Below are positions 15,644-24,802 of a stretch of 50,152 nt of DNA, piece after piece (within the stretch, counting starts at the first letter, position 1; each line of letters starts with the position of its first letter). Made by a program: the position numbers and the translations under genes. Location: positions 1 to 50,152 of the forward strand of contig CAYJJQ010000005.1 of the NCBI GenBank assembly GCA_964370545.1, given 5' to 3'. This DNA comes from CAKOSP01 sp964370545 (GTDB taxonomy: Bacteria; Bacillota_I; Bacilli_A; RF39; UBA660). The notes under the pieces are model-generated. The model was not told the origin of the DNA. It saw only the letters and a list, made by a program, of their open reading frames with translations, and ran no database searches.

Positions 15644-16559
15644 TATTTACTCCTAATCTACTGTTATAGTAGTTTATAACATTATTAAGTGCTGGTATTG
15701 ATAATTTACCACCTACAACTTCACAAGATAATCCTGCTGCTATATTTGAAAAAGTAATTGCTTTTTCTAAATCATAATTATTTAAAATAGAATAAGCAAA
15801 TGCTCCGTGAAATACATCTCCTGCCCCAGTAGTATCTACTACTTTTACAGCTATTCCAGGCATAATTTTAACTTGATTATTTATCATGTATAGCGCACCT
15901 TTTTCTTCAAGGGTAACTATTAATTCATTATTAGTATATCTTTCTTTAAGCTTAGTATATAAGTTAAGTAACGAATTAGGATCTTCATAATTTATTTTAA
16001 TACCAGTTAACTCTTCTGCATAATTTTTAGAAGCAACTATATATTTACAATATTTACTTAATTCAGTAGTTTCGGGAGTTACTTTACCTGCATCTATAAT
16101 AGTTTTTTTATCACTATATTTTTTTAATGCTGCCATACTAGCATGATATTCATAACCATCTATTAATAATAAATCAATATCTATTTTATAATCTTCTTTT
16201 TTTAAATGAGGCAACATATCATTACTAGCAATATTAATTATAGTTCTAGCACCTGTTTTTTTATTAATTATAATAAACGATGTAGAAGTAGATTTATCAA
16301 AGATTGTTTCAATATAATCATTTTTTACACCAATCATATCAAGTTCTTTTTTTACTCTTTCGCCATACGAATCTGCACCTACTGCTGCTGCTAAATAAGT
16401 TTCTACACCCCATTTAGCAAGTAAACTTGCTTCATTTGCTGCCTGACCACCGCCAGTTTCATTTTTTTCAGTAACATAATACTTATTATTTTCCTGTGGA
16501 TAATCATTCATTAAACAGCTAATATCATATGATGAATGCCCTATTACTAATGCTTTCAT
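15603..16559 (-). CDS. PfkB-family carbohydrate kinase (ribokinase-like)
   Basis: A 318-aa kinase. PfkB signature 1 is GGGQAANEASLLAKWG (36-51); signature 2 is DTTGAGDVFHGAF (242-254), with catalytic base D248 and the GAGD anion hole. It phosphorylates a sugar or nucleoside using ATP; the lid and substrate residues do not let me choose among ribokinase, fructokinase or others. The last 14 residues (NNEGANTNQQNPPA) overlap the Smr gene and lie outside the fold. It is the first gene of a two-gene unit with Smr. Confidence 0.85.
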   Translation of the reverse strand: MKALVIGHSSYDISCLMNDYPQENNKYYVTEKNETGGGQAANEASLLAKWGVETYLAAAVGADSYGERVKKELDMIGVKNDYIETIFDKSTSTSFIIINKKTGARTIINIASNDMLPHLKKEDYKIDIDLLLIDGYEYHASMAALKKYSDKKTIIDAGKVTPETTELSKYCKYIVASKNYAEELTGIKINYEDPNSLLNLYTKLKERYTNNELIVTLEEKGALYMINNQVKIMPGIAVKVVDTTGAGDVFHGAFAYSILNNYDLEKAITFSNIAAGLSCEVVGGKLSIPALNNVINYYNSRLGVNNEGANTNQQNPPA

Positions 16560-16617
16560 GAAAACACCTCTTTATCTATACATAATTATAATATATTTTT
16601 CTAATATTTTCTATACT

Positions 16618-17265
16618 TTATTTAAAATCTTCTTTTTTTATTATAAATAATTTTTTATCTTTTAAAAATGCATAAAAAATATTTTCTAATTTGATTTTAC
16701 TTTTACCTAGTTCAGTATTTAACCATGATTTAGATTTTTTTACTCTTTTCAATGTATTTTCATCTATACTACCATCTATTATTATAGGCATTGGATAACT
16801 AGAAACTTTTTTATAATTTTCAAATTTAAAAACCGATAATCTACCATTACTTTCTAAAAATGCATATTCAACATCTTCTATACTTTTTATCTGTTTTTGC
16901 CTTAAGCTTAGTAATAGATCTTCTAAACTATATCTTTGTTTAATCATTTCTTTATAATTAACTTTTCCATTACATACTATTAATGAAGGATTACCATCAA
17001 TTAACTGTTTTACCTTTTTATTTTTCATGCTTAAATAAGCAAGACCTATTTCTAAGAATACTAATACTAAAATAGGAATTATAGTGAGTAGTATTGCTTC
17101 TTCTCTTCTTTCAATAGATATTGCAACTAGTTCTGCTATTAGAAAAGATACAATTAAATCTACTATGCCTAATTGTCCTATTTCTCTTTTTCCCATAAAC
17201 CTATAAACTAGTACTATAAAAAAATAAAAAAATACTGTTCTAAATAAAACTTGAAATAAATCCAT
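16618..17265 (-). CDS. DUF421 membrane protein (YrbG/YetF-like)
   Basis: A 215-aa protein. Three membrane segments at about 5-22, 33-55 and 58-78 contain the signature YRFMGKREIGQLGIVDLIVSFLIAELVAI. A cytoplasmic alpha/beta domain follows (GNPSLIVCNGKVNYKEM..., SLEDLLLSLRQKQIKSIEDVEYAFLESNGRLSVF), diagnostic of DUF421. In B. subtilis a DUF421 gene (yrbG) lies beyond queA-tgt-yajC-yrzE, and the same relatives are found here. Function is not established; some paralogues have been linked to spore membranes. It is divergent from the yrzE-like gene. Confidence 0.85.
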   Translation of the reverse strand: MDLFQVLFRTVFFYFFIVLVYRFMGKREIGQLGIVDLIVSFLIAELVAISIERREEAILLTIIPILVLVFLEIGLAYLSMKNKKVKQLIDGNPSLIVCNGKVNYKEMIKQRYSLEDLLLSLRQKQIKSIEDVEYAFLESNGRLSVFKFENYKKVSSYPMPIIIDGSIDENTLKRVKKSKSWLNTELGKSKIKLENIFYAFLKDKKLFIIKKEDFK

Positions 17266-17336
17266 TTTATCACCTACACATATTATGTTACATTAATATT
17301 TATTTTAAACACTCATATAGTTAATTAGGTGATTTT

Positions 17337-17705
17337 ATGAAAAAGTATAACTATTATTTAAAAAACTTAGGTTTATTTTTAACGAGTGAATTATTTATTG
17401 TTCTAATAATTAGTTTACTTAATTTATTTGGGGTTAATAGCAGTATTACTACAATACTTTTATTAATACTTAATATATTATTATTTGCTTTCTTTGGATT
17501 TAATCATGGTATTATTGCTAATAAAAAAGGTTACATAATTGGTTTATTTAATGCTTTTGTTCTACTATTTATTTTAGTTTTGATCAATTTACTCTTTTTT
17601 AAAGGTGAATTTAATATTAATTCAGTATTATATTATCTTATGCTTACTACATCTTCTACTTTAGGTGCAATGATAGGTAAATCAAAGAAAAAAGAAGATA
17701 ATTAA
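17337..17705 (+). CDS. TIGR04086-type membrane protein (YrzE-like)
   Basis: A 122-aa protein with four membrane segments (about 10-28, 34-54, 65-86, 93-115) and a basic C-terminal tail. Size, topology and position between tgt and the DUF421 gene match the YrzE/TIGR04086 group, though here it is inverted relative to its neighbours. Ribosome binding site AGGTGA. Its 3' end overlaps that of the convergent small membrane protein by 4 nt. The function of the family is unknown. Confidence 0.65.
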   Translation: MKKYNYYLKNLGLFLTSELFIVLIISLLNLFGVNSSITTILLLILNILLFAFFGFNHGIIANKKGYIIGLFNAFVLLFILVLINLLFFKGEFNINSVLYYLMLTTSSTLGAMIGKSKKKEDN

Positions 17706-18019
17706 TTTAAAACTATAAATTTATTACTATCTTCTTCTATTAATACATATGAATCAGTATTATATATTTCTTTAGTAAGGGGATCTGATTCAATAACTAA
17801 AAAGTTATTATCATATAACATTTGTAAAGTTATTTTATTAGTAGTGCATATTTCCATTTTATAACATTTAACTGCTGCTTCTATTATTCTTTTTTCAGTA
17901 ACAGTTCCTAAATTGTCTTTATATGCATTACTAACTATCATAATACTTGGAATAAGCACTATAAGTATTATAATAACTACAGTGCAAAATATTATAATAT
18001 AATTTCTATTAATTTCCAT
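17702..18019 (-). CDS. Pilin-like small membrane-anchored protein downstream of tgt
   Basis: A 105-aa protein with a single N-terminal membrane helix (residues 7-32) and an about 70-residue external part. EKRIIEAAVKCY...ITLQMLYDNNFLVIESDPLTKEIYNTDSYV resembles the short prepilin-like proteins common in low-GC gut Firmicutes, with two Cys (CYKMEIC) that may form a disulfide. It occupies the place of yajC in the Bacillus order but is not YajC. Its start lies within the last codons of tgt, so it is translationally coupled. Function is unknown. Confidence 0.6.
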   Translation of the reverse strand: MEINRNYIIIFCTVVIIILIVLIPSIMIVSNAYKDNLGTVTEKRIIEAAVKCYKMEICTTNKITLQMLYDNNFLVIESDPLTKEIYNTDSYVLIEEDSNKFIVLN

Positions 18020-19118
18020 AATAATCCTTTTTAAAAGTATCTCTAAATTCTTCTAGAGTTCCTTTTTTTATATTACTTCTTATATCATCCATTAATCTAA
18101 GTAAAAAATTAATATTATGTATAGAAATCAATCTAGCTCCAAATGTCTCATTGGCAACAATTAAATGTCTAATATAAGCTTTTGTATAATTTTTGCAAGC
18201 ATAACATGTACACTTATCATCAATACTAGTAAAATCTTCTTTATATTTATTATTTCTAAGGTTTATTTTTCCATAAGTAGTATAAGCATGTCCATGTCTT
18301 GCAAGTCTTGTAGGAGCTACACAATCAAATATATCTATACCTCTCATAACATTTTCAATTAAATCAATAGGATCTCCTACTCCCATTAAATATCTTAGTT
18401 TATCTTCAGGTAAATACTGAGTTGTATCTTCTACCATCTGATACATTGTAGGTTTATCTTCTCCAACAGCTGTACCACCAACAGAATAACCATCAAAGTC
18501 CATTTCAATTAATTTTTCTGCACAATGCTTTCTTAAATCTTTATATTCTCCGCCTTGCACAATTCCAAATAGCAATTGATTTTCACTTTTAAAAACATCT
18601 TTGCCTCTTTTAGCCCATCTTAAAGTTCTTTCAACACTATTTTTTACATAATCATATGTCGCAGGATACCCTATACATTCATCAAAACTCATAATTATAT
18701 CAGCACCAAGCTTCATTTGTATATCTATACTTTTTTCTGGAGTAAGTAAAAGTTTATCGCCATTTATATGGCTTTTAAAGTGTACACCTTCTTCAGTTAT
18801 ATCTTTTGGTTTTGCTAAACTAAAAACTTGAAAGCCACCACTATCTGTAAGCATTGGACCTTTATAATTCATGAATTTATGTAATCCTCCTGCTTTTGCA
18901 ACTATATCTTCTCCAGGTCTAAGCCATAAATGATAGGTATTAGCTAGTATTATTCCAGCACCTAATTGACTAACTTCTTCTGGAGCTAGTGTTTTAATAG
19001 TAGCTTGCGTTCCAACAGGCATAAACATAGGAGTTAAATAAGTATTACCATTATGAGTTATAGTTCCTAATCTTGCTTTTGTTTTATTATCTTTATAATC
19101 TAAATTAAATTCCAACAT
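18009..19118 (-). CDS. tgt: tRNA-guanine transglycosylase
   Basis: A 369-aa enzyme exchanging guanine 34 of GUN-anticodon tRNAs for preQ1. Motifs: TDSGGFQVFSL (91-101; D92 is the general acid/base), IVQGG and YSVGGTAVGE, then DCVAPTRLARHG with the nucleophilic Asp. A zinc site CTCYACKNY...RHL is near the C-terminus. Length is typical. It acts just before QueA, whose gene is two genes upstream. A terminator sits between it and the HD gene, so it may be expressed separately from queA; only a weak ribosome binding site (GGTG) is visible. Confidence 0.95.
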   Translation of the reverse strand: MLEFNLDYKDNKTKARLGTITHNGNTYLTPMFMPVGTQATIKTLAPEEVSQLGAGIILANTYHLWLRPGEDIVAKAGGLHKFMNYKGPMLTDSGGFQVFSLAKPKDITEEGVHFKSHINGDKLLLTPEKSIDIQMKLGADIIMSFDECIGYPATYDYVKNSVERTLRWAKRGKDVFKSENQLLFGIVQGGEYKDLRKHCAEKLIEMDFDGYSVGGTAVGEDKPTMYQMVEDTTQYLPEDKLRYLMGVGDPIDLIENVMRGIDIFDCVAPTRLARHGHAYTTYGKINLRNNKYKEDFTSIDDKCTCYACKNYTKAYIRHLIVANETFGARLISIHNINFLLRLMDDIRSNIKKGTLEEFRDTFKKDYYGN

Positions 19119-19163
19119 TATATTTCACCACGAATTAATTATATCATTTAAATAATATTTAGT

Positions 19164-19192
19164 AAATTTAAAAACTCGTTTTAAACGAGTTT
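19164..19192 (-). terminator. Terminator of the HD hydrolase gene
   Basis: Arms AAACTCG/CGAGTTT extended by A/T pairs (19172-19181 and 19183-19192), followed by TTAAATTT on the minus strand. The HD gene stop codon (19181-19183) lies at its centre. Confidence 0.7.
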
Positions 19193-19834
19193 CTTTGTAA
19201 TATTATTTGATTCATAAATCTTTTTATTAATAAGTTCCGAAAAGTTAATAAGTAAATGAGAATCATTTAATCTTAAAAACTTAGGATCTAACATAGAAGA
19301 TTTATCATTAATAAATCTAGTTCTATCTAAAGCATCAGCATCCTTAAGAATTTTCCATAAAATTGTATATCTTGAATAAACATCTTCATTAAAGTACTTA
19401 CTATATACTAAATCCTTATCTTTATCATCTAATGAATGTGCTGTAATAACTGCTTTAAGCAATTTTAAATTAATAATGTCATTATATACTATAGATTTAT
19501 TTAAATTAGCTGGCTCAATTAATTCAGCACTATTTTCTCCATGTATTAAATCTTCATCATCATTACATCTACCTATATCATGATAAGCAGCAGCATCAAG
19601 TGCTATTTGCATATCAATGCTATTTACGTTATACATCTTACATAAAATATAAGAAAATAAAACTACCTTAATTGAATGATTATACCCATGAATAATACTT
19701 GGGTATAATTTTTCATAATCTATTTGATTTATGTATTCAATTAATACATTAAAATCTGAGCCTAAAAAATCTAATAGCGATGTTATCATAATTTCATCAC
19801 TGTTATTAAATATTTTATCTATTATATTTTCCAT
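19181..19834 (-). CDS. HD-domain phosphohydrolase
   Basis: A 217-aa protein with an HD metal site: HGYNHSIKV (first His), AAAYHDIGR (HD pair, about residues 86-87), later HGENSAELI and KDADALDR with conserved His/Asp. Such proteins hydrolyse phosphate esters of nucleotides; the substrate is not evident. AAGGAG precedes the ATG, and only eight nt separate it from queA, so it is cotranscribed with queA. Confidence 0.8.
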   Translation of the reverse strand: MENIIDKIFNNSDEIMITSLLDFLGSDFNVLIEYINQIDYEKLYPSIIHGYNHSIKVVLFSYILCKMYNVNSIDMQIALDAAAYHDIGRCNDDEDLIHGENSAELIEPANLNKSIVYNDIINLKLLKAVITAHSLDDKDKDLVYSKYFNEDVYSRYTILWKILKDADALDRTRFINDKSSMLDPKFLRLNDSHLLINFSELINKKIYESNNITKKLV

Positions 19835-19842
19835 ACTACTCC

Positions 19843-20865
19843 TTATTTAATTAACATTGCATCGCCAAAGGAAAAAAATCTATATTCCTTAGAAATTGCA
19901 AATTTATATGCATTTAAAACATTCTCTTTACTAGATAATGCTGATATTAGCATTAATAAAGTACTCTTTGGCAAATGAAAGTTAGTAATTAGTCCAGAGA
20001 TAGCCTTGAATTCATAGCCTGGATAAATAAATATATCAGTTTCTTCATTAGTTTCTTTAAATACACTATATTTTTTTATATTAGATTCTAAAGTTCTAAG
20101 AGTAGTTGTACCTACTGAATATATTTTTCTATTTTCTTTTTTAGCTAAATTAAGTTTTATCGCTACATCTTTTGATATACTATACCACTCACTATGCATT
20201 TTATGATTGGTTATATCACTAACTTCAACCGGTCTAAAAGTACCAAGACCTACATGAAGTGTTACATATAAAATTTCTATACCTTTCGATTCTATTTTAT
20301 CAAGAAGATCTTTTGTAAAATGAAGACCTGCTGTAGGCGCTGCTGCTGATCCTATTTCTTTTGCATATACCGTTTGATAGCGTTCTTTATCTTCAAGTTT
20401 TTCATGAATATAAGGAGGTAGCGGCATAGTACCAAGTTTATCTAATATTTCATTAAATATACCCTCATAAAGAAAATTAACTAAAGTTACACCTTCTTCT
20501 TTTTTCTCAAGCACTACAGCACTTAAATTATCTGAAAATTTTATTACTGTATCAATATTTAATCTTTTTTGAGGTTTAGCTAAACATTCCCATTTATCAT
20601 TTTCAATATTTTTAAGTAATAATAATTCAATTACTGCTCCCGTATCTTCTTTAACTCCTATAATTCTAGCTGGTAATACCTTAGTATTATTAAGAACTAA
20701 AACATCACCTTTTTCTAAATAATCAATAATATTTAAAAATATATTTTCTTCTAAACTACCACTTTTCTTATCCATTACTAATAATTTGGACTTTTCTCTA
20801 TTATGTAATGGGCTTTGTGCAATCAAATGCTCAGGTAATTCATAATCAAACTCTTCTGTATTCAT
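19843..20865 (-). CDS. queA: tRNA preQ1(34) S-adenosylmethionine ribosyltransferase-isomerase
   Basis: A 340-aa enzyme transferring the ribosyl part of SAM to preQ1 in tRNA to make epoxyqueuosine. Typical segments: FDYELPEHLIAQSP at the N-terminus, DKLGTMPLPPYI (about 140-151), SAAAPTAGLHFT, LHVGLGTFRPV (about 205-215) and ITNFHLPKSTLLMLISAL near 294-311. Length is normal. It lies two nt after tmk on the same strand. With tgt, it shows a queuosine branch; no preQ1 synthesis genes are in the window, so salvage is possible. Confidence 0.95.
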   Translation of the reverse strand: MNTEEFDYELPEHLIAQSPLHNREKSKLLVMDKKSGSLEENIFLNIIDYLEKGDVLVLNNTKVLPARIIGVKEDTGAVIELLLLKNIENDKWECLAKPQKRLNIDTVIKFSDNLSAVVLEKKEEGVTLVNFLYEGIFNEILDKLGTMPLPPYIHEKLEDKERYQTVYAKEIGSAAAPTAGLHFTKDLLDKIESKGIEILYVTLHVGLGTFRPVEVSDITNHKMHSEWYSISKDVAIKLNLAKKENRKIYSVGTTTLRTLESNIKKYSVFKETNEETDIFIYPGYEFKAISGLITNFHLPKSTLLMLISALSSKENVLNAYKFAISKEYRFFSFGDAMLIK

Positions 20866-20867
20866 TT

Positions 20868-21542
20868 TTATAAAATATCCTCTACTGCAGTTAATACATC
20901 TTTACTTATATCTTCTATACTTCTTGGTTTATTACCAAAGGCACAATTTATTTTTTTATAATCATATTTTTCTGCTAAATATAAATACATTTTTTCTGCA
21001 TCTTTCAAATGTTTTTCATCACTTTCATGTCCATCAGCAGATTCTTCTCTATTAGCTTTTAATATTTTAGATACTTCAAATGGCATATATAAAAATATAG
21101 TTAAATCAGGTCTAGGTAATTTTATTAAATCATATTCTAATTTTTCAAGCCATTTTACTATTTCTTTAGCTTCTTTTAAACTAGCTGCTTTACCAGCTTG
21201 ATGTCCCATATTAGAAGATACATACCTATCTAATATTACTATATAACCTTCTTCTAATTTTTGTTCTATTACATTTATATTATAAAGCCTATCTGCTGCA
21301 TAAAATAAACTAGCTACCTTTGGAGGAACATTAGCAGCTCCTTCAGGAAACCATGATTCACATATATGAGTTTTTCCTAAATATGGTCCACCGATCATTT
21401 TACCAGTAGGACTATCATAAAAAGGAAAAAATGTTTTAAATACTTTATAACCTTTTGATTCTAAAATAGTAACAAGTTTGTTACTTTGAGTTTCTTTCCC
21501 GGAACAATCAGTTCCTTCAACTACAATTAATTTACCTTTCAT
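20868..21542 (-). CDS. tmk: Thymidylate kinase
   Basis: A 224-aa P-loop kinase. The P-loop EGTDCSGKETQS is at 9-20, the DRYVSSNMGHQAGKA segment (about 124-138) holds the DRY/S motif for dTMP binding, and PRPDLTIFLYMPF and a lid with Arg/Glu follow. It phosphorylates dTMP to dTDP. FFPFYDSPTGKMIGG near 39-53 marks a subgroup slightly different from E. coli Tmk. It is one nt from thyX, which makes its substrate, a metabolically sensible pair. Confidence 0.9.
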   Translation of the reverse strand: MKGKLIVVEGTDCSGKETQSNKLVTILESKGYKVFKTFFPFYDSPTGKMIGGPYLGKTHICESWFPEGAANVPPKVASLFYAADRLYNINVIEQKLEEGYIVILDRYVSSNMGHQAGKAASLKEAKEIVKWLEKLEYDLIKLPRPDLTIFLYMPFEVSKILKANREESADGHESDEKHLKDAEKMYLYLAEKYDYKKINCAFGNKPRSIEDISKDVLTAVEDIL

Positions 21543-21543
21543 A

Positions 21544-22341
21544 TTACTTCTTCACCCTTTGCATTGGTCTTGGTTCTTGTTTAATTCCACAAGAATATGC
21601 CCCTTCACTACATTTTCCATATACACAAGATGCACCCGCTTTAGCAAATATATTCGGAGATACTTCTAAAACTAAATCTATCATTTGCTCTGCTACCTGT
21701 CTTATTTCCCACTGAGCTCTACTACATAGTCTTACTTGAAAAAAATTCATTAAATTACGAGCATCCATTGTCATTACTATTTTTGTTTCACAAGCATTAG
21801 GAAGTGCAAATCTAGCATCCTCTAATGCTTTTTTAGCTAATAATGATTTTGTTTTTTTATCTGGATTTTCATATAAGTTTAAATAATTCTCATAAATTGA
21901 ATTATATATAGCCTCATAATTACTCATATCATTTAATATTGATTCAATATATAAATTTTTTGTATCTTCCATTTTAGCTATTTCCGGAGGAACTATAAAT
22001 TGTAAAGAACTAGTTAAGTCAACATATCTTTGAGATTGTTGTGAATACTTTCCCGTTCTGTGTCTAACAATTTGATGAGAACATGTTCTACTAATGCCTT
22101 CAATACCAAATGTGTAAGATGCATGTTCAAAAGGACTTGCGTGCCCTAAGCTACTCAACATTTCTATAAACTTTGCATTAGATTCATCAGTATTTTTTTC
22201 CATTATTTCAGAAACTCCAACTTTTGAATAACAAAGTCTTGCTGCTGATGCCACAATTGATTCAGGACCTTCACCGTTTACTGTTTGAGTGTAACCTAAT
22301 AAATTTACTTTAGGTTCTTTGATTTCGTATTTTTTTTCCAT
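21544..22341 (-). CDS. thyX: Flavin-dependent thymidylate synthase
   Basis: A 265-aa enzyme making dTMP from dUMP with FAD and methylene-tetrahydrofolate. The ThyX motif RHRx7S is present as RHRTGKYSQQS (93-103). FEHASYTFGIEGISR (71-85) and the C-terminal RLCSRAQWEIR (about 206-216) also match. The tail has four Cys (CVYGKCSEGAYSCGI), a common feature of the longer ThyX form. GGGAGGT is seven nt upstream; the start lies 37 nt inside the preceding ligase-like gene. It lies close to glyA and folD, which supply and interconvert its cofactor. Confidence 0.95.
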   Translation of the reverse strand: MEKKYEIKEPKVNLLGYTQTVNGEGPESIVASAARLCYSKVGVSEIMEKNTDESNAKFIEMLSSLGHASPFEHASYTFGIEGISRTCSHQIVRHRTGKYSQQSQRYVDLTSSLQFIVPPEIAKMEDTKNLYIESILNDMSNYEAIYNSIYENYLNLYENPDKKTKSLLAKKALEDARFALPNACETKIVMTMDARNLMNFFQVRLCSRAQWEIRQVAEQMIDLVLEVSPNIFAKAGASCVYGKCSEGAYSCGIKQEPRPMQRVKK

Positions 22342-23597
22342 TTCATTACCTCCCTAATACTTTGTAATGTATAATCATTATTATTTAGTAGCCCTAAAAA
22401 GATGAAAAATATCGGTGCTACACAAATTACACTTATATTAAATAACCCTTGTGCTAAATAACCAATTACTAATAAAAATATTATATTAGTTACCATTGTT
22501 TTTTTATTAAATAAATATTTATATACATTTAAAAAATAAAGCGTTAAATATGCAAGTAAGGCAAAAATCCCTTGTGTAATTAATATTTGTAATAATTCAC
22601 TATGAGCTTTATTTATTAAAGTTCCTTTATAGTTAATCATTTCTCCTTCTGCAACATAAGGAAAATTATCTATACCAATGCCATTAAGCAAATGCTCTGG
22701 CACTCTTTTAAATGTTTCTTTGTAAATATATCCTCTGGAAGATCCAGCTTCATCAGATATTTCACCATCATCTATTATTTCACTTGCTTCCTTAGTTAAT
22801 TTAAATATATCATAAAATAAATCATCTTCTACTAATACTGTATATATTGTAAACATTGAAGCTATTATTGCTAAAATAATTAATATTTTTTTATAAGATT
22901 TTGAAAGAAACATAAATATTATAACCGCTACTAAACCTACTAATCCAGAAGTTGAATTCGATAAGAATAAAGCAAATGAGAATAATGCGATAAAAAACAA
23001 ACTTAATTTAGAATGTTTAGGGTTATATAAATATAAACCAGCACTTAAACTTAAACACATAAGCATATAACTAGAATTAAAATTCGCATTTCCAAATACT
23101 CCCGGTATATATAAGGCTTTATCTGAAAACGTTACTATACCAAGAACTTGTAATATACTATATATAACTGTTGATATACTTATAAATAAAAATATATATA
23201 TAAATTTCATCTTATATTCATTTGATAAATTTTTAGCTACTAAATATAGTAAATAGTATGTTGTAAGAGAAACTAAACCTTCCCAACGTGAAGGATAACC
23301 TAAAATAGCCATTCGCACATCTACTGAATATATAACAGATATTATTCCAAAGATGAATATTAATCCTATCAATACATCAAATATATCAAATTTAACTTTT
23401 TTATATACTATTAAACTTAAATATATTATTAAAGAAAATGGTATAAATATATATAAAGAAAAAGGTACATAATCTAGATTTAAAGTTCCAGACATTGTTA
23501 AAATTCTACAAAATATATTAACCACTACAAAAGTAATTAATAATACTAAAATGCTAATATCTAAATATTTTTTTTCTAAATCCACCTTATTTTTCAT
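22305..23597 (-). CDS. O-antigen ligase-family membrane protein
   Basis: A 430-aa polytopic protein with about ten membrane helices and a large external loop between about residues 255 and 330, the layout of the O-antigen ligase/polymerase (Wzy_C) family. The loop contains SRGYIYKETFKRVPEHLLNGIGIDNFPY and KAHSELLQILITQGI, typical of the family. In Gram-positives these enzymes join or polymerise surface glycans. It overlaps glyA (ATGA) and thyX (37 nt), an unexpected member of a folate/dTMP block. Confidence 0.8.
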   Translation of the reverse strand: MKNKVDLEKKYLDISILVLLITFVVVNIFCRILTMSGTLNLDYVPFSLYIFIPFSLIIYLSLIVYKKVKFDIFDVLIGLIFIFGIISVIYSVDVRMAILGYPSRWEGLVSLTTYYLLYLVAKNLSNEYKMKFIYIFLFISISTVIYSILQVLGIVTFSDKALYIPGVFGNANFNSSYMLMCLSLSAGLYLYNPKHSKLSLFFIALFSFALFLSNSTSGLVGLVAVIIFMFLSKSYKKILIILAIIASMFTIYTVLVEDDLFYDIFKLTKEASEIIDDGEISDEAGSSRGYIYKETFKRVPEHLLNGIGIDNFPYVAEGEMINYKGTLINKAHSELLQILITQGIFALLAYLTLYFLNVYKYLFNKKTMVTNIIFLLVIGYLAQGLFNISVICVAPIFFIFLGLLNNNDYTLQSIREVMKWKKNTKSKNLK

Positions 23598-24802
23598 GCA
23601 CTATATTTTTCTGTTAATTTAATTACTTCTTCTCTTAAATTTTCAGTAGTATCCTTTTTAGATAAACATCTTGCAATTATATTAGCAACTATAGCAAAAT
23701 CTTCTTGGGTAAATCCTTTTGTTGTCATTGCCGCAGTACCTACTCGAATACCACTAGTTACCATCGGACTATTTTCATCATTAGGTACTGTATTTTTATT
23801 TACAGTAATATATATATCATCAAGCATATGTTCTGCTTCTTTTCCAGTTAAATTATAATTTTCTTTAACGTTAATTAATAACAAATGATTATCAGTTCCA
23901 TTTGATACTATTTTAAATCCCTCTTTAATTAATGCATCAGAAAATGCCTTAGCATTTGTAATTACATTTTGGGCATACTTTTTAAATTCTGGTTGTAAAG
24001 CTTCGTGAAAACATTGAGCTTTCGCAGCTATTATATGCATTAATGGTCCACCTTGTATGCCTGGGAATACTGTTTTATTTATTTTTTTTGCTAATTCTTC
24101 ATCATTAGTAAGTATTAGTCCACCTCTTGGCCCTCTTAAAGTTTTATGAGTGGTTGATGTAACAATATCAGCATACGGAAATGGAGACTCATGCAATCCA
24201 GCTGCAACTAAACCCGCAATATGTGCCATATCAACCATTAAATAGGCTCCTACTTCATCACATATTTCTCTAAACTTTTTAAAATCTATTTCTCTTGAAT
24301 ACGCAGATGCTCCAGCAACTATTAATTTTGGTTTTAATTTAATTGCTTGATTTCTTAAACTTTCATAATCAATTAACTCAGTATTTAAATCTAAATCATA
24401 TTGTTCTACTTCATAATCTTGTCCTGAAAATGACATATTATGACCGTGAGTTAAATGACCACCATTAGAAAGATTCATTCCTAAAACCTTATCTTTAAAA
24501 TTAAGTATAGCTCTATATGCTGCCATATTTGCACTTGAACCACAGTGTGGCTGTACATTTGCATATTTACAATTAAATAATTCGCAAGCATATTCTATTG
24601 CTTTTAATTCAAATATATCAATATATTCACATCCCCCGTAATATCTTTTAGAGGGGTATCCTTCAGCATACTTATTAGTAAGTATGCTGCCTGCTAACTG
24701 AAGTACATCATCAGACACAAAGTTTTCTGATGCAATAAGTTCTATATTATATTTTTGTCTTTTAGTTTCTTTTTCTAAAGCTTCAATTAATATTTTATCC
24801 AT
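23594..24802 (-). CDS. glyA: Serine hydroxymethyltransferase
   Basis: A 402-aa PLP enzyme converting serine and tetrahydrofolate to glycine and methylene-tetrahydrofolate. PLP lysine K220 sits in TSTTHKTLRGPRGG. ELIASENFVS (about 21-30), YAEGYPSKRYYGGCEY (45-60) and the VDMAHIAGLVAAG segment (190-202) are diagnostic. Length is slightly below the usual about 415. It ends in TGA overlapping the next ATG and starts on the last base of folD, so all are cotranscribed. Confidence 0.97.
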   Translation of the reverse strand: MDKILIEALEKETKRQKYNIELIASENFVSDDVLQLAGSILTNKYAEGYPSKRYYGGCEYIDIFELKAIEYACELFNCKYANVQPHCGSSANMAAYRAILNFKDKVLGMNLSNGGHLTHGHNMSFSGQDYEVEQYDLDLNTELIDYESLRNQAIKLKPKLIVAGASAYSREIDFKKFREICDEVGAYLMVDMAHIAGLVAAGLHESPFPYADIVTSTTHKTLRGPRGGLILTNDEELAKKINKTVFPGIQGGPLMHIIAAKAQCFHEALQPEFKKYAQNVITNAKAFSDALIKEGFKIVSNGTDNHLLLINVKENYNLTGKEAEHMLDDIYITVNKNTVPNDENSPMVTSGIRVGTAAMTTKGFTQEDFAIVANIIARCLSKKDTTENLREEVIKLTEKYSA